A stretch of DNA of 64,000 bases from NCBI GenBank assembly GCA_025716815.1, contig JAIXMN010000008.1:744001-808000 (forward strand), in the 5' to 3' direction. The notes below the pieces were generated by a model. The model saw only the letters and a program-made list of their open reading frames with translations. It was not told the DNA's origin and did no database searches. Of this stretch, positions 45,136-55,771 are shown piece by piece. This DNA is from Dichotomocladium elegans. Lineage: Eukaryota > Mucoromycota > Mucoromycetes > Mucorales > Lichtheimiaceae. Position 1 is the first letter of the stretch, and every line of letters begins with the position of its first letter. Both the position numbers and the translations under genes were made by a program.

Positions 45136-46702
45136 ATGGCTGTTGTCACCCGCCCATCCTCGCCTGTCTTCTCATCCACCCCCTCCTCCACAAAACCGAA
45201 AACAACAAAATCAAGGAAACGGACCACCAAGCCCCATGTGTCTGCCGCATGTGTAAGCATCCCTGACCGAGCCCCCGAGAACGTAGTATACAAAGGGAAA
45301 ACGCTTACCCGAGTGTTTCACGTATTTCCCAAATTCTATAGGTCAATTGCCAGAGAGCCCATTTGGCCTGCGACAGTATGTGTGAAAATCGAACAGGACG
45401 AAAATGCTTTTAACGGATGTTTCTTTCTTTTTTTCCTTCCGTCAGTGGGACGGCCTTGTAGACGATGTGTCCAGTCCGGGCGAGAGGACACCTGCATGGA
45501 TGTGCAACATAAAAAGCGCGGTCGACCGAGGCGCGATCGCAAACCGTTCTTTGCCCAGTCCAACAACCCCTGCGGCTTGACGAATTTCATGGCGCCCCCC
45601 GAGCTGCTCTATTCTTCATTTACCATGACAGAACAGGCCGATAGGAGAGCCACAGCTTCACATTGCTCAAAAGAGGATCGAGGGATAGTAAAAAAACACA
45701 TGGTCACTGTGAGTATGCGTGATTAAAAAGGAGCGAAGGGTGGGGAGATTTTCTCAAACGTAGCATGATGTAAACAGTTGTTTCTCTCGATGGATGTTTG
45801 TTGCGCACGCGTCTCGGACGAATCACTCAATCTCTTGGGCCTGTATCCGCACGAGTTTGCCCACCGAACGCTCTACGACTTCATCCATCCCGATCACACC
45901 AAACACCTGGCGCGCGCGCACCGGCGACTGCTCGAAAATGCAAACAGCACATCGGGCGAGAAATGCATCCCACCCACCCAACGCACCACTGCGGACTGTT
46001 TCACCCACACACCCGCAACGCAGCTGCTGAGTATTGCCAACGGGTCACAGACACTCCGGGAGACGCTTGGGTTCAGGACATCCGACGGGTCTTTCATGAT
46101 GATGGACGCACGCTTTTATCTTGGCGGCGGCCTCGGCGCCGATCTCTTTGTACCAGACACTCTGGAGCATCTTTACATTGTCTGTCTAGCCACTGCGGAG
46201 GCGGATAGTCCACCAGCAGCTACTCATGCTCGTGCTCGTGCGTCTGCTGCTGATATGACCAAGACCGAGACACCATTAACGTCATTCTTCGCCAATCAGT
46301 CGTCACCATCGCCGACGTTGGTTGCTCAGAGTTGTGTAAGTGTTCATTTCTGGAGCGGATCCTTTGAAGTCCTTATAATCATACTGTACGCTGTCGGTAG
46401 CAAACCCCCGAAACCGCAAGTTCGGTCAGCAGCACCTCATTAGCACACGATGAAATATCGCCCATTCTCCTTTCCAACCCTTCTGAATTACCCCAGCTGC
46501 TTGGTGGTGATAAAAATATCGACCTGTCACAATCGGTAGGTTGCACACACACATAAACAGGGTTCAAGAACCGTGGGGATATCAGTGTCAGCAAATTGAG
46601 CGCATTCTTTTCTGTTAGGGGCTGCTCTGGCTGGATTCATGGCTGACTCCGAACGTTTCCATCGGCCCAAACGACTTTGATCTTCTCGAGCTCCAGGCAT
46701 AG
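45136..46702 (+). CDS. Zn2Cys6-PAS transcription regulator (Ert1/AcuK-like)
   Basis: Six exons: 45136-45252, 45342-45375, 45446-45708, 45778-46335, 46401-46535, 46619-46702; 396 residues. The Gal4-type cluster is spread over three exons: AACVNCQRAHLACDMGRPCR then RCVQSGREDTC, giving CX2CX6CX5CX2CX6-8C. A basic linker KKRGRPRRDRK follows. Downstream, SDESLNLLGLYPHEFAHRTL, YDFIHPDHTKHLARAHRRLL and FRTSDGSFMMMDARFYLG form a PAS-like domain. Zn2Cys6 with 'CV.CQ.AHL.C....PC.RC...G....C' plus PAS is the make-up of the Ert1/AcuK/AcuM family, which controls gluconeogenesis and growth on non-fermentable carbon. That the neighbouring Sfc1 gene is a target is speculation. The C-terminus ends LLWLDSWLTP ... 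DLLELQA. Confidence 0.82.
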
Positions 46703-48034
46703 CACGCATCTTCTGGTTCAAATCAGGCAGACCTAGAAAAACCTTCCCCAACGTCTTTTTTTCCTCATAAGAAACCCTCTAATCATTCGATTTTTTCGCC
46801 CTCGTCATCTTCCCATAGGCTTCTTTTTTATACATGTACAATTTCTCTGCAGATAATTTACCTTTCACGATGATTTTCATCCTTCACAAACCCCAATGCA
46901 ACCAATGAACATGCAAGATTTTCCCAGCTCGCGTTACACCCGCTCCTTTTTATTTCTGTTTGTTTGGTTCTTTCATCAAAGCGTTGCTGATGTAATCCAA
47001 GTGCTTTTAATGAGGGGAGATTTGAGAGAGTGAGAGCGAGAGCATGCGTGTACGAGCCGAGACCAGACCAGCGTATTGAGACCCTGAGGAAATCCATCAG
47101 TCCCCGGCAGCATTGATCAAAACCATCTAGGTTTTCTGCAATGGGATAATGAAATGGGGTTGTGTGTGTGTGGGAAAAAAATAAAGAGACGCAAGATCCG
47201 ATCTGAACCCATTTCGGTATGGGCCGAAAAGGAAAGAGTGACATGCAAACGTCCTACTCGAAGAGACGGTTAATCCCACTCAGGCAACCGAGTGGGGGGG
47301 GGAGGGTGGAGCCAATAAAAAGTGCAAATGGGCTCCGCCGCACCCCCCGCCCGCCCGCCATCCCCACCCGGGGGGCTATGAAAAGCAGTTGCTCTCTTGC
47401 AAAAACGAGCCATCGGGCGCCCCCGCAGGAAGGAGAAAAGTGAGCACATGGAGCTGCTATGTAGCATCTGATGGGTGAATAGAAAGCTTCAAGTACAAAA
47501 GGGTACCTGGGACAGCAACGCCGCTCTGGCATTCTATCAAGATACACACACATTGTTCTCTTGCGCGCTCTGTTTTGGAACAATTCGCTCTCTTGACCTC
47601 TCGCAATTTTTGACCGCCGCAATATCCCGGCGCATATCCATAGAACTGGTTTCCCTCCTCCCACAGATATGACAGGCTTAAGGCTTTGGAGAGTTGAATC
47701 GCGGGTAGAAGGGAGTGGTTTTTTTCAGCATATAAGCTCTGGCAATTGTCCCAATAAAAAAAAAGGGTGGGATCGGTAACCTGAATAAAATGAAGCTATA
47801 CCCGAAAATCATTGTCATGACATCACGGAAGAGAGAAGAAACGGCCCGTTTGGGCTGGGTTGAAGAAACAGTCACCGCGCCTTTGGGGGGTTAAGCCCTT
47901 TTTTTTTTTTGTTGTTTGTTCCACTCATATCGCACCTACGGACGTCTGCCCCCCCCCCCAAAAAAAAAACGAGACTTCCCTCCCCTCTACAACACCCCCC
48001 CCCACAAAAAAAAACACGCACCTACAAAGAATTC
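46703..48034. other. Intergenic region with C-rich tract
   Basis: About 1.3 kb. Open frames on both strands (for example minus 46858-47244 and 47254-47664) show no motif and overlap simple repeats. 47343-47370 is a run of C-tracts, so the opposite strand is a candidate G-quadruplex. No gene is supported. Confidence 0.45.
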
Positions 48035-49109
48035 ATGCTGTTCTCGGGCCGTTTTGCTTCTTCTTTCATTATCCGAACCATGTCCACCAACGCCATCGAA
48101 AACGGAAAAAAACTTGCTGCCTACAAGGCTGTCGACGACTATATCCGCCCAACCCATAAGGTGGTCGGTATTGGCTCTGGCTCGACGGTCGTCTACGCCG
48201 TCGAACGCATCCTGCAACGCCCGGAGCTGAAGGACATTGTTTATGTCCCCACCAGCTTCCAGAGCAAGTCGTTGATCATCGAAGGCGGCTTGACCTTGGG
48301 CTCGCCCGAACAGTAAGCTCCCGTTTTTGTCTCTGCTTGTAGCATACCACACACAAGGATACAAACCAACCTCTCGCGCCCTCCCCTTCCAGATTCCCAG
48401 AGATCGATGTCACGATTGACGGAGCGGACGAAGTCGATGAGCAATTGAACGCCATCAAGGGTGGTGGCGCCTGTCAATTCCAGGAAAAGGTGGTGGCTGA
48501 GGCGGCCAAGAAGTTTGTCATCATTGCAGGTAATAATCCCTATCCGTTCATATGGTTAGCATGTGAATATTAAGATCATCTTTAGATTACCGCAAAAAGT
48601 CCAAGCAGTTGGGCACTCAGGTAAAAAAAAAAAAAAAGAGAGACAGAAGTGAGCCGCACTGTCTCCTTGTCTTTCTCTCGGTTGTTTTAACATTTTTTTT
48701 TTAAAAAAAAAACAGTGGACCAAGGGCGTTCCTGTTGAGGTGGTGCCAATGGCATACAAGAGTGTTATGCACGCCATTGAGCACAAGCTGTCATGGAAAC
48801 CTGAAAAGGTGTCACTCCGCATGGTAAGATACACAAGGAAGCATAAGAGCGTTGCGGCCCCGGACATTCTCAAGATGCTTAACAACATCCCTTGCGGATG
48901 ATTAGGCCGTCAACAAGGCCGGCCCGGTTGTCACCGATAACGGCAATTTTTGTGTGGACGCGCACTTTGGTGCCATTCAGGATCCTGCTGCACTGCTGAA
49001 GGAACTCAAGCTATTGACGGGCGTCTACGAGGTCGGTCTCTTTTGCAACATGGCAGAGATCGCCTACTTTGGAGAAGAAGACGGTTCGGTCAGCACTCTC
49101 AACAAGTAA
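48035..49109 (+). CDS. RKI1: Ribose-5-phosphate isomerase A
   Basis: Five exons, 48035-48312, 48393-48529, 48586-48620, 48716-48823, 48906-49109; 253 residues from the first ATG or 238 from the one at 48080, which has a better ACCATGTCC context and matches usual family length. It interconverts ribose-5-phosphate and ribulose-5-phosphate in the pentose phosphate pathway. Seen: [18 protein letters not shown] (phosphate-binding GSGST), [33 protein letters not shown] with the catalytic [16 protein letters not shown] and [15 protein letters not shown]. The first 15 residues of the longer form ([15 protein letters not shown]) lack acid residues and could act as a mitochondrial signal if translation starts there. 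Confidence 0.92.
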
Positions 49110-49778
49110 ACCAAATCGAGCAATGTGTATATATTAAAAAGAAAAAGGTTCATTCTGGGATTGATGCGCGTGTTCGCTGTGGAGCGCGTATGTGCCGCGT
49201 GTAATGTGTGGTGCCACAGGAATTTTTTTAGGGAAAAAAATTCCCCTCGCGTGTCCAATTGGGGACTGAATGGCTTTCCCCCCCCCATAATTTTTTTTTC
49301 CACAAAAAAAAAAAGGTGTCGTGTCGCGCTTTGACATAATTTTTCACGCGTGCATAAAACACCGCGTTGCGCGTGTCTCACCCTCTTTGGCTAAAGGACA
49401 TGATCTTTTTAATATGAAAAAATGGGCAGGTTGGTGAATGCAAAGAAAACATTCATGACTGTACAGAAGAGATGGCGTGTTTGCAGGGTGGAAGATTGGT
49501 GTGTCTGTTGGGAGGGAGTGATATATGGTGAAAAAAAAAAAAGATTGAAGACAAAATCACGTCGATTAGCAAGGGCAAATAAATGTGGAATAGTCAGAAG
49601 AGAAAAGAAAAAGTAAATACACAAAGAAGTAGCTGAAGATGGGTGAGCGGGATGGGTCGAAGAAACGAAGAAGGCAAGAAAGAATGCTATCGTGACCGTG
49701 TGAATGTTGTTTAAGAGCTGCGAAGGTTTTGTCCGAGAAATCAGTGACCAGAGTTACACTTTACAATAACCACGCATC
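49110..49778. other. Convergent spacer, no gene seen
   Basis: About 670 bp between the 3' ends of the isomerase and H1 genes, with several A/T and C homopolymers (49279-49314). No supported coding frame. Confidence 0.45.
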
Positions 49779-50952
49779 TTATGCCTTCGTTGCTCGGGAA
49801 GCTCTCTTGGTGGGAGCAGCAGCAGCAGCCTTCTTGGCAGCAGCAGCCTTCTTGGGAGCAGCGGCCTTCTTCTCAGCAGCAGCCTTCTTGGGGGCGGCCT
49901 TCTTAGGGGCGGCCTTCTTGGGGGCCTTGACACCAGCCTTCTCAGTGGTGGAAGCCTTCTTGGTAGGCGTCTTCTTAACAGCAGCCTTCTTGGCAGCGGC
50001 AGCCTTCTTGGGAGTAGCAGCCTTCTTGGGAGCGGCAGCCTTCTTGGGAGCAGCAGCCTTCTTGGGAGCAGCAGCCTTCTTAGGGGCAGCAGCAGCCTTC
50101 TTGGGAGCAGCAGCAGTAGCCTTCTTGGGAGCAGCAGCAGCAGCAGCCTTCTTGGGCGCGGCAGCCTTCTTGGGAGCAGCCTTCTTGGGAGCAGCCTTCT
50201 TGGTCTCCTTCTTTTCAGCAACAGGCTTCTCGGTCTTCTCGGCAGCAGGCTTCTTCTCCGGCTTGGCGATCTTCACAGTGCCAGACATGCCTATAACCAT
50301 TTGAAAAAGGAAAATGAGACACGTGTAACGACCATGGGGAGACAGTAGCTGTCCCAACACATTTGGTCACTCGACGTCTTCCTCCCCCTCCTCTCCCATT
50401 TTTTTTTCAAAAAAAATTTTCATTCCCTGCCTCTTTGCCCATGGCCAGTGTTCACTCCCTCACACCACCACCTTGTTATAATTCAGACCTACCCTTGGGA
50501 AGAACAAAGACATTCTTAGTGACACCACGCTTGATGGCAGCGTTGATCTGGGTATCAAAGTGACCTCCGGGGGTAAGCTTGTAGTTGGCCAAGATGTACT
50601 TCTTGATGGCAGGACGAGAGCTGCCCTTGCGTTCCTTCAATGCAAGGATAGCAGCTATATTCATCGCGTAAGTCGATCAGTTAGGCTAGGGATGTTGCTG
50701 GTCTGTGCGACTATTGGTTACGTACCCTTGATCATGGCCTCGTACTAAAGATGTATATAGAAATGCGTTTGCGTATGGTTGGATAGGCGTGATTGAGGTA
50801 AAGCAAGCAGTATGTTCGTTATTAGGATAAGGTCCGAGCTCCAGATCGTGGGCGAAATTAAAACTTACGCTAGGATGGGATGGAGCAGCCTTCTTGGAAG
50901 CGGCGGTAGAAGTGGTGGACGACTTCTTGGTGGTGGAAGTGGAAGCAGCCAT
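49779..50952 (-). CDS. HHO1: Linker histone H1
   Basis: Four exons on minus: 50952-50869, 50744-50726, 50654-50493, 50290-49779; 258 residues. After a Ser/Thr/Lys N-tail (MAASTSTTKKSSTTSTAASK), the globular winged-helix H15 domain reads SYEAMIKAAILALKERKGSS, RPAIKKYILANYKLTPGGHF and DTQINAAIKRGVTKNVFVLP. The C-terminal tail is built of KKAAAPKKA-type repeats, as in H1. It binds linker DNA at the nucleosome dyad and compacts chromatin. Exon 2 is only 19 nt and encodes YEAMIK. The tail repeats leave a long open frame on the opposite strand (49729-50304) that is not a gene. Confidence 0.92.
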
Positions 50953-51198
50953 TGATAACTAGTATTATTATTTTTTTTTTGCTGTTGGGTGATAACGCGA
51001 AAAAAAAAAAGTGGAAGAGATATAATTCAAGTGAAATTCATCATAGCCATATTTTATATAGGGAATTTTTTAAGGAGATATGATCCAATCAGCGTTAGCC
51101 TCCTCTTCTCGTTTTCTCTCTCTCATTTTTTTAATCAAATCTTGAAAAAAAAAAAGCGCGCTACTACCGCGTAAATTTTTTTTCTTGCTTGAACTATA

Positions 51199-53208
51199 TT
51201 ACATCAACATTTCACGTTGGGTACGTCGACGTTCCTCGCGAGCTCGCTCAATATCGAGCATGCGGGAAGTCAGTGCCGACCCATTCAAAGCTCCCCGGGT
51301 TGGAAGGGTCAAAAACTTCGGCATCGGCCGCTGTTCTAAATCCAGAGAAATGTTGATTGCTAGTATTGTACCCACATCCACATACAAGTAAAAAAAAAAA
51401 AAAAAAAAAAAATTCAGGTGAGTATTTTTTCTTTTTCGGGTTGCGCAAAACGCGGAGATCGGAGTCCCTCCTCTTCCTATCAAACGCACGCAAATACACA
51501 TACACTCTCTCTTTCTCTTTCTCTTTCTCTATCCAACTCATAAATAAAAAAAAAAGAAACTCTTAGTCACCTGCTTGTAGATGCTCCACCCATGAAACCA
51601 TTTCAACTTGCGACGTCAACCGAAGCAGTAACTGCGGTCCATGCGCTGACGTTAGACGGATAACATGGGGGCGTTTGGTATAATCCCAAGCACGGCGCGC
51701 ATCCGCACCGGCGAGAGATATTGAAAAAAGCGGCGAGTAATAGTATTTGGACCATTTTGAAAGCGGGAGTCGTGATGGTAAGTGCTTTTCTAAGCGGGTA
51801 TAGAAGCTTTCGGTTTGAGGCGACACTCGGTAGATCCGCAATATCGTTCCCCATAATTCCACATACAATTTCCTATAAAGACGCGATTGATGAGACCGCA
51901 TACACACACACACACACGCGCGCGCGCACCATCTTTATCTTGTTACCTCCATGATCGCCATTGGGACCGTATGCCCGGGAAATCCATTTCGCGTTTGATA
52001 TGCACATGGCCCATTTTGTACACCGTGCATTGATAGGCTGGCAACTCCTCCCGGCCCTCCTCCTCGCGCGGAAGAACACACGATCGTCGCTTTTCCCACC
52101 GCTTCATGAGATCCGTGTCGAGATAATCAGGCGGGCCAGAGGAAAGCACGATAAGCGATCGTCGATGCAGGTTGCCCTTCCATTTGTCTGGTGAGACTGC
52201 AGTTCCGAGTGGATGGAGCAGCTCAGGGCTATTATTTTTGCTGTTGTACGTCCGGTCGTCATCGACGTGATTGCGACTGTCGTTTCGGAATATAGGCATG
52301 GAGATTGGCCTCTGTCGGCTGGGTGTATTTACAAGGTGCTTCGGCGCACGTGGTATGACGGTTCCGGGCATACCATCACGCGAGGATGGTTGTTGCTGCT
52401 GAAGAGAGGTTGCAAGAAGCGGAGGAGCATGGTGGTAGGGTGGCGGGCGGAGATCAGTAGCTTCTTCATCAATCGCAGATGTCACGGATGAGTCGCTTAT
52501 GACTGACAGGAATGAGGAACGCACCGAGCCGACTCTACCCTTATCGTGCAAGGACGAGGAGGGTGCCCTATTCAGGGTGGTTGTACTGCTTAATTTTGAC
52601 AATGGCGGAGTTGGAGGCGATACATAGACATTCGGCGGCCATGCCGAGACGTCTGTTGCTGTCGTGGACGAGAGGCTCGGCAATGCGTACCGGTCAAAGG
52701 CGTCAATTGCAAGCTCTATGCGCGTCTCTTCTTCAGGACTTGTGACAGGTCCCACAGAGAGCGATAAGGCTGCAGATGATGACGACGTGTTACTGCTCGG
52801 CGAGTCGGGCACGTCATCCACGTTGATGATGGACGACAAGAGCACAAGCCCCTTGAAACTGAGGTGCGAGTGGATGGCCCTTATACAGCGGCAGAGACGC
52901 CTATAATCCCCCGGGTTACTGATCCCCATATTGATACAGTCACTCGGATTTTTCATCAGCAGCATGCGGAAAATGTCGATGTCGGCATCCTCAAAGATGG
53001 GTATAAGATGCTCGAGTGATAGATGCCCTAGGATGATGGAAGGAAGGCGCCCTAGAACCAGAATGAGTAATATGTTATTTATTTATACAGAGTCGCAAGG
53101 GCCTTTTTTTTTTCTTTTCTTACGCAGTAACAGAACGTCACTGCTATGGGGGTCATGATTAATCGATGATTCTGGAAATGGTGCAGGAGAGATATAGCTC
53201 GAGGTCAT
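51199..53208 (-). CDS. SAM and PH domain protein
   Basis: Four exons on minus: 53208-53124, 53048-51947, 51872-51571, 51359-51199; 549 residues. Near the N-terminus RLPSIILGHLSLEHLIPIFE, DADIDIFRMLLMKNPSDCIN and MGISNPGDYRRLCRCIRAI form a SAM-like domain. A long Ser/Pro-rich, probably disordered, middle follows. From about residue 390 a PH domain runs from RKLYVELWGTILRIY to VEMVSWVEHLQAG, with the C-terminal-helix Trp. The tail ends with a charged helix (RMLDIERAREERRRTQREML). SAM plus PH fits a membrane-associated adaptor, broadly like yeast Boi proteins but without a visible SH3. The function is inferred only. The second intron carries a CA/CG alternating run. Confidence 0.75.
51903..51929 (+). 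repeat. (CA)n(CG)n alternating purine-pyrimidine run
   Basis: Eight CA units followed by five CG units inside the second intron of the SAM-PH gene. Such runs can adopt Z-DNA under supercoiling. Confidence 0.8.
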
Positions 53209-53900
53209 CAAGTCGAGTGTAGGAGGAAGAGAATGCAAAGAATAAAAGAGAGAGAGAGAGATAGAAAAAAAAAAGACCATTGGAAGGAGTCCATCCCTAT
53301 TTGTAAAGTATGGTCGAATAGGTTTAATAATACAACTTATGGCGCCTTCTTCCGCGTGATTATGTATTGTGTATTTGTGCATCATCGGTTTTTTAGCACC
53401 GTCACCTAACTCGCTGGAAAAGGAACAAAAGACCTGTCCTTGGGTTGGATGTCTGCAGCATCGTGTGAATCTGACCCGGCGGATGAAGAGGTTGGTCAGA
53501 TCGTTATGCCCTCTTACGCGCAAAGGTCACTTCTTTGTAAAACGGTTAAACCAACCTCCTCAAAGACCCTGTAAAAGGTTTCGCGTTCCCTTTTTAGTAT
53601 GCGCTTCTGCGCTAGCGCAACCTGCTATCCGCGCTCGTATCAACAGCTACTGGCACTGTCTGGGCACCCATACATGTTCCATGTCCTCGCCTACATCGGC
53701 TTCTCGGTATGCATATTTGTATGCCTTTTTGCGCCTTCTTTGGGCAAACATACTTAGCAGGCAGGATGTACCTCCTGAGCGTACCCATAATAAATCAGAT
53801 GCTTCTTAACTCTTTTTACTTTTTTTTTTTTTGTATTGTTAGGCTTATACCCTTGGCCGACCCGCCCCCTCCCCCAACATCAACGCTTTGATATTCCCAT
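53209..53900. other. Divergent spacer, no gene seen
   Basis: About 690 bp between the SAM-PH gene and the F-box-like gene. Contains the perfect 12-bp palindrome TGCGCTAGCGCA near 53606. Frames in this stretch have no motif. Confidence 0.45.
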
Positions 53901-55186
53901 ATGCTGCTGACCGCGCTCCCAACCGAACTTCTGTGCAGTATCTTTTCTTATCTTGACTTTCGAGACCTGGAGACATTAATTGGCATTGGTCCCATCAAGA
54001 CCATTACCCACGATTATCTTATCGAGCACTCACTTTTCGAGTACCCTGCAACGCTCCTGCTCCTTGACTTTGAGGCTCTGCCTGCTAACGAACGATGCCT
54101 GCAAAGCACGCTGGAAATGACCGCAAATGCATTCTTCGAGCTGCTTTGCTCAGCCGTCGACCCTATTACGAATCGGTTTGAGCGTGGGATGAAGTTTGGC
54201 GAGTACCTCGGGACTCTCGAACAATGGGTGGCACGTCGCATCCTGTCGGTGGAATCGGTGGAGACTGATTATGCAGCGTTATGCTTATGCATCCGCCATG
54301 TGTACCTGGAACGCCCTGCTCTCCGAATGTTGCACGATCCGGTAAGTGCCTGAGCTTTGAGCGTTCATGGCCGGAGCCTGGGGCGGGCGGGCGGGCGGGG
54401 GGGGAGGTGGACAAGGACTTTATACATGTCTTGACGGTTTATGGATGTAATAAAAGAAATATCGACGGCGCAGCACCAAGTTCCCTTTCGCGCCTTTCTT
54501 GCCTCGCGAATATGCCTATATTTGGCGACAGCATTGCGCCGAGGCTGTAGAGATGAAATATCCATGGTACCGCTGGCGATGTTCCGCGACAACAGGCGAC
54601 TATCATCAAGATTCGCCGTTGGCCCCGCTATTGTCACCACAGCACCGATTTATCACGGCGCACCTGTGCCGTCGGCGTCGATTTGCACGGTTCTTTGGGT
54701 CGCTGTTCCAAGTGACGAGCGTGTATCTCGAGTCGCATCTGAGCGGGACGTTTGACGAGGCGACACGCGAGGCACTTGTGTCTGGCGACGTCGAGAGTAT
54801 GCTAATCATGTGTGAGGCGGCCGGGAAAGCCTCGATGGATCCCGAAGAATTGATGATGATAGTCGCACTCGCTGAAGAGCGGCTATTGAGCTATATCGAT
54901 CTCATGGGTGATCTCATGTCTGCCGACCCGACACCCGAGCAGGCGGCACGGATGAACCTCGCATCGTCCGGAGCAGACGGCGATACTAGTCATCAGCAGC
55001 CACCCGAGTGGCTCATGCCATCCCGATACAGAATAGACACATCCAATCAATTACGCCTAAAGGTTAGTGTCTCGGGTCAGTCGAGGTCTTAGCTGCAAAC
55101 TGGATCGGCAATGTTCACATGTATTTTTTTTTTAGCTCATATATTATCTTTCGAAGCAACGACATTGGCACTGGTACGATGGATGA
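53901..55186 (+). CDS. F-box-like protein (3' end uncertain)
   Basis: Exons 53901-54341, 54481-55062 and, tentatively, 55136-55186; about 357 residues. It begins MLLTALPTELLCSIFSYLDF, followed by RDLETLIGIGPIKTITHDYL, which is an F-box in sequence and position. The remainder is helical and has no known domain that I recognise (for example EYAYIWRQHCAEAVEMKYPW and VESMLIMCEAAGKASMDPEE). The F-box suggests an SCF ubiquitin-ligase receptor. The second intron and the final exon are the weak points. A different donor at 55076 would join another frame (HILSFEATTLALVRWMIRLS and on), and coding-like sequence exists further on at 55365-55580. The first intron contains a strong G-quadruplex motif. Confidence 0.6.
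54380..54410 (+). repeat. G-quadruplex motif in an intron
   Basis: Four or more G-tracts (GGGG, GGG, GGG, GGG, then G8) separated by single C residues, inside the first intron of the F-box-like gene on the coding strand. Confidence 0.75.
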
Positions 55187-55771
55187 TCCGTCTCAGTACA
55201 ATACAGGCTGCTCCTTGCCATCTCGCGTTCCTTTTTTCTGAAATTAAATATGGAAAACAGGTAGATCCTTTCTCCACAGAGGGGAATAGCCGTTGCTTTT
55301 CGAGATTAGAGTTAACTAGGGGGATTACTGCGTTATTGTTGCTCTCTGCATGATGTAATAAGCATTCCAAGTTTTTGCTCCCGATCGGTTGCACAAGCAG
55401 AAAAATGTCTTCAACCATCTCGAAGAGACGCAGCAAGGGATGCAGCGAAAAAAAGAGAGGCCTGAGCCGAAACTGCCATGGAGAAGTATTCTACCTGATC
55501 CTGGGTTGCCAACCGATGCTATCTTGTCATTTTTTGCTCTCCCAAACACACTCGGGGAGCCTGGTGACCGAACCATCATCTGTGTGTGTGTGCATACGAC
55601 TTTTTGTTGTAATGTTACTATCACGGAAGCGTGGAGCCTTGTGTGTGGCGCGGAAAGAGCTCTTTGACTCTTTTTTTTTTATCTTTTTTTTCTCGCTCTC
55701 CCAGCAACCATTACAACCTTCTGATTTCCCCCAACAATTGAGGCGTTCTTGACGGCAAATTGTACTTGAAC
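55187..55771 (+). other. Spacer with an unassigned coding-like stretch
   Basis: At about 55365-55580 a + frame reads FQVFAPDRLHKQKNVFNHLE, then LPWRSILPDPGLPTDAILSF, and looks like real protein. It may be a terminal exon of the F-box-like gene, but no splice pair gave a clean join. The remainder is noncoding and leads to the sugar-porter start. Confidence 0.35.

Noticed and set aside
46858..47244. 128-codon minus-strand frame
   Set aside because: No motif, contains simple-repeat-derived sequence, and no splice partners or neighbours support it.
47254..47664. 136-codon minus-strand frame
   Set aside because: Runs through the C-tract cluster and has Pro/Arg/Gly composition expected from GC-rich spacer.
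49729..50304. 191-codon + frame of Ala/Phe/Leu repeats
   Set aside because: It is the exact antisense of the H1 tail (KKAAAPKKA repeats); the open frame follows from repeat composition.
55174..55196. 23-nt intron that would extend the F-box-like gene
   Set aside because: Phase fits but 23 nt is too short for a spliceosomal intron.
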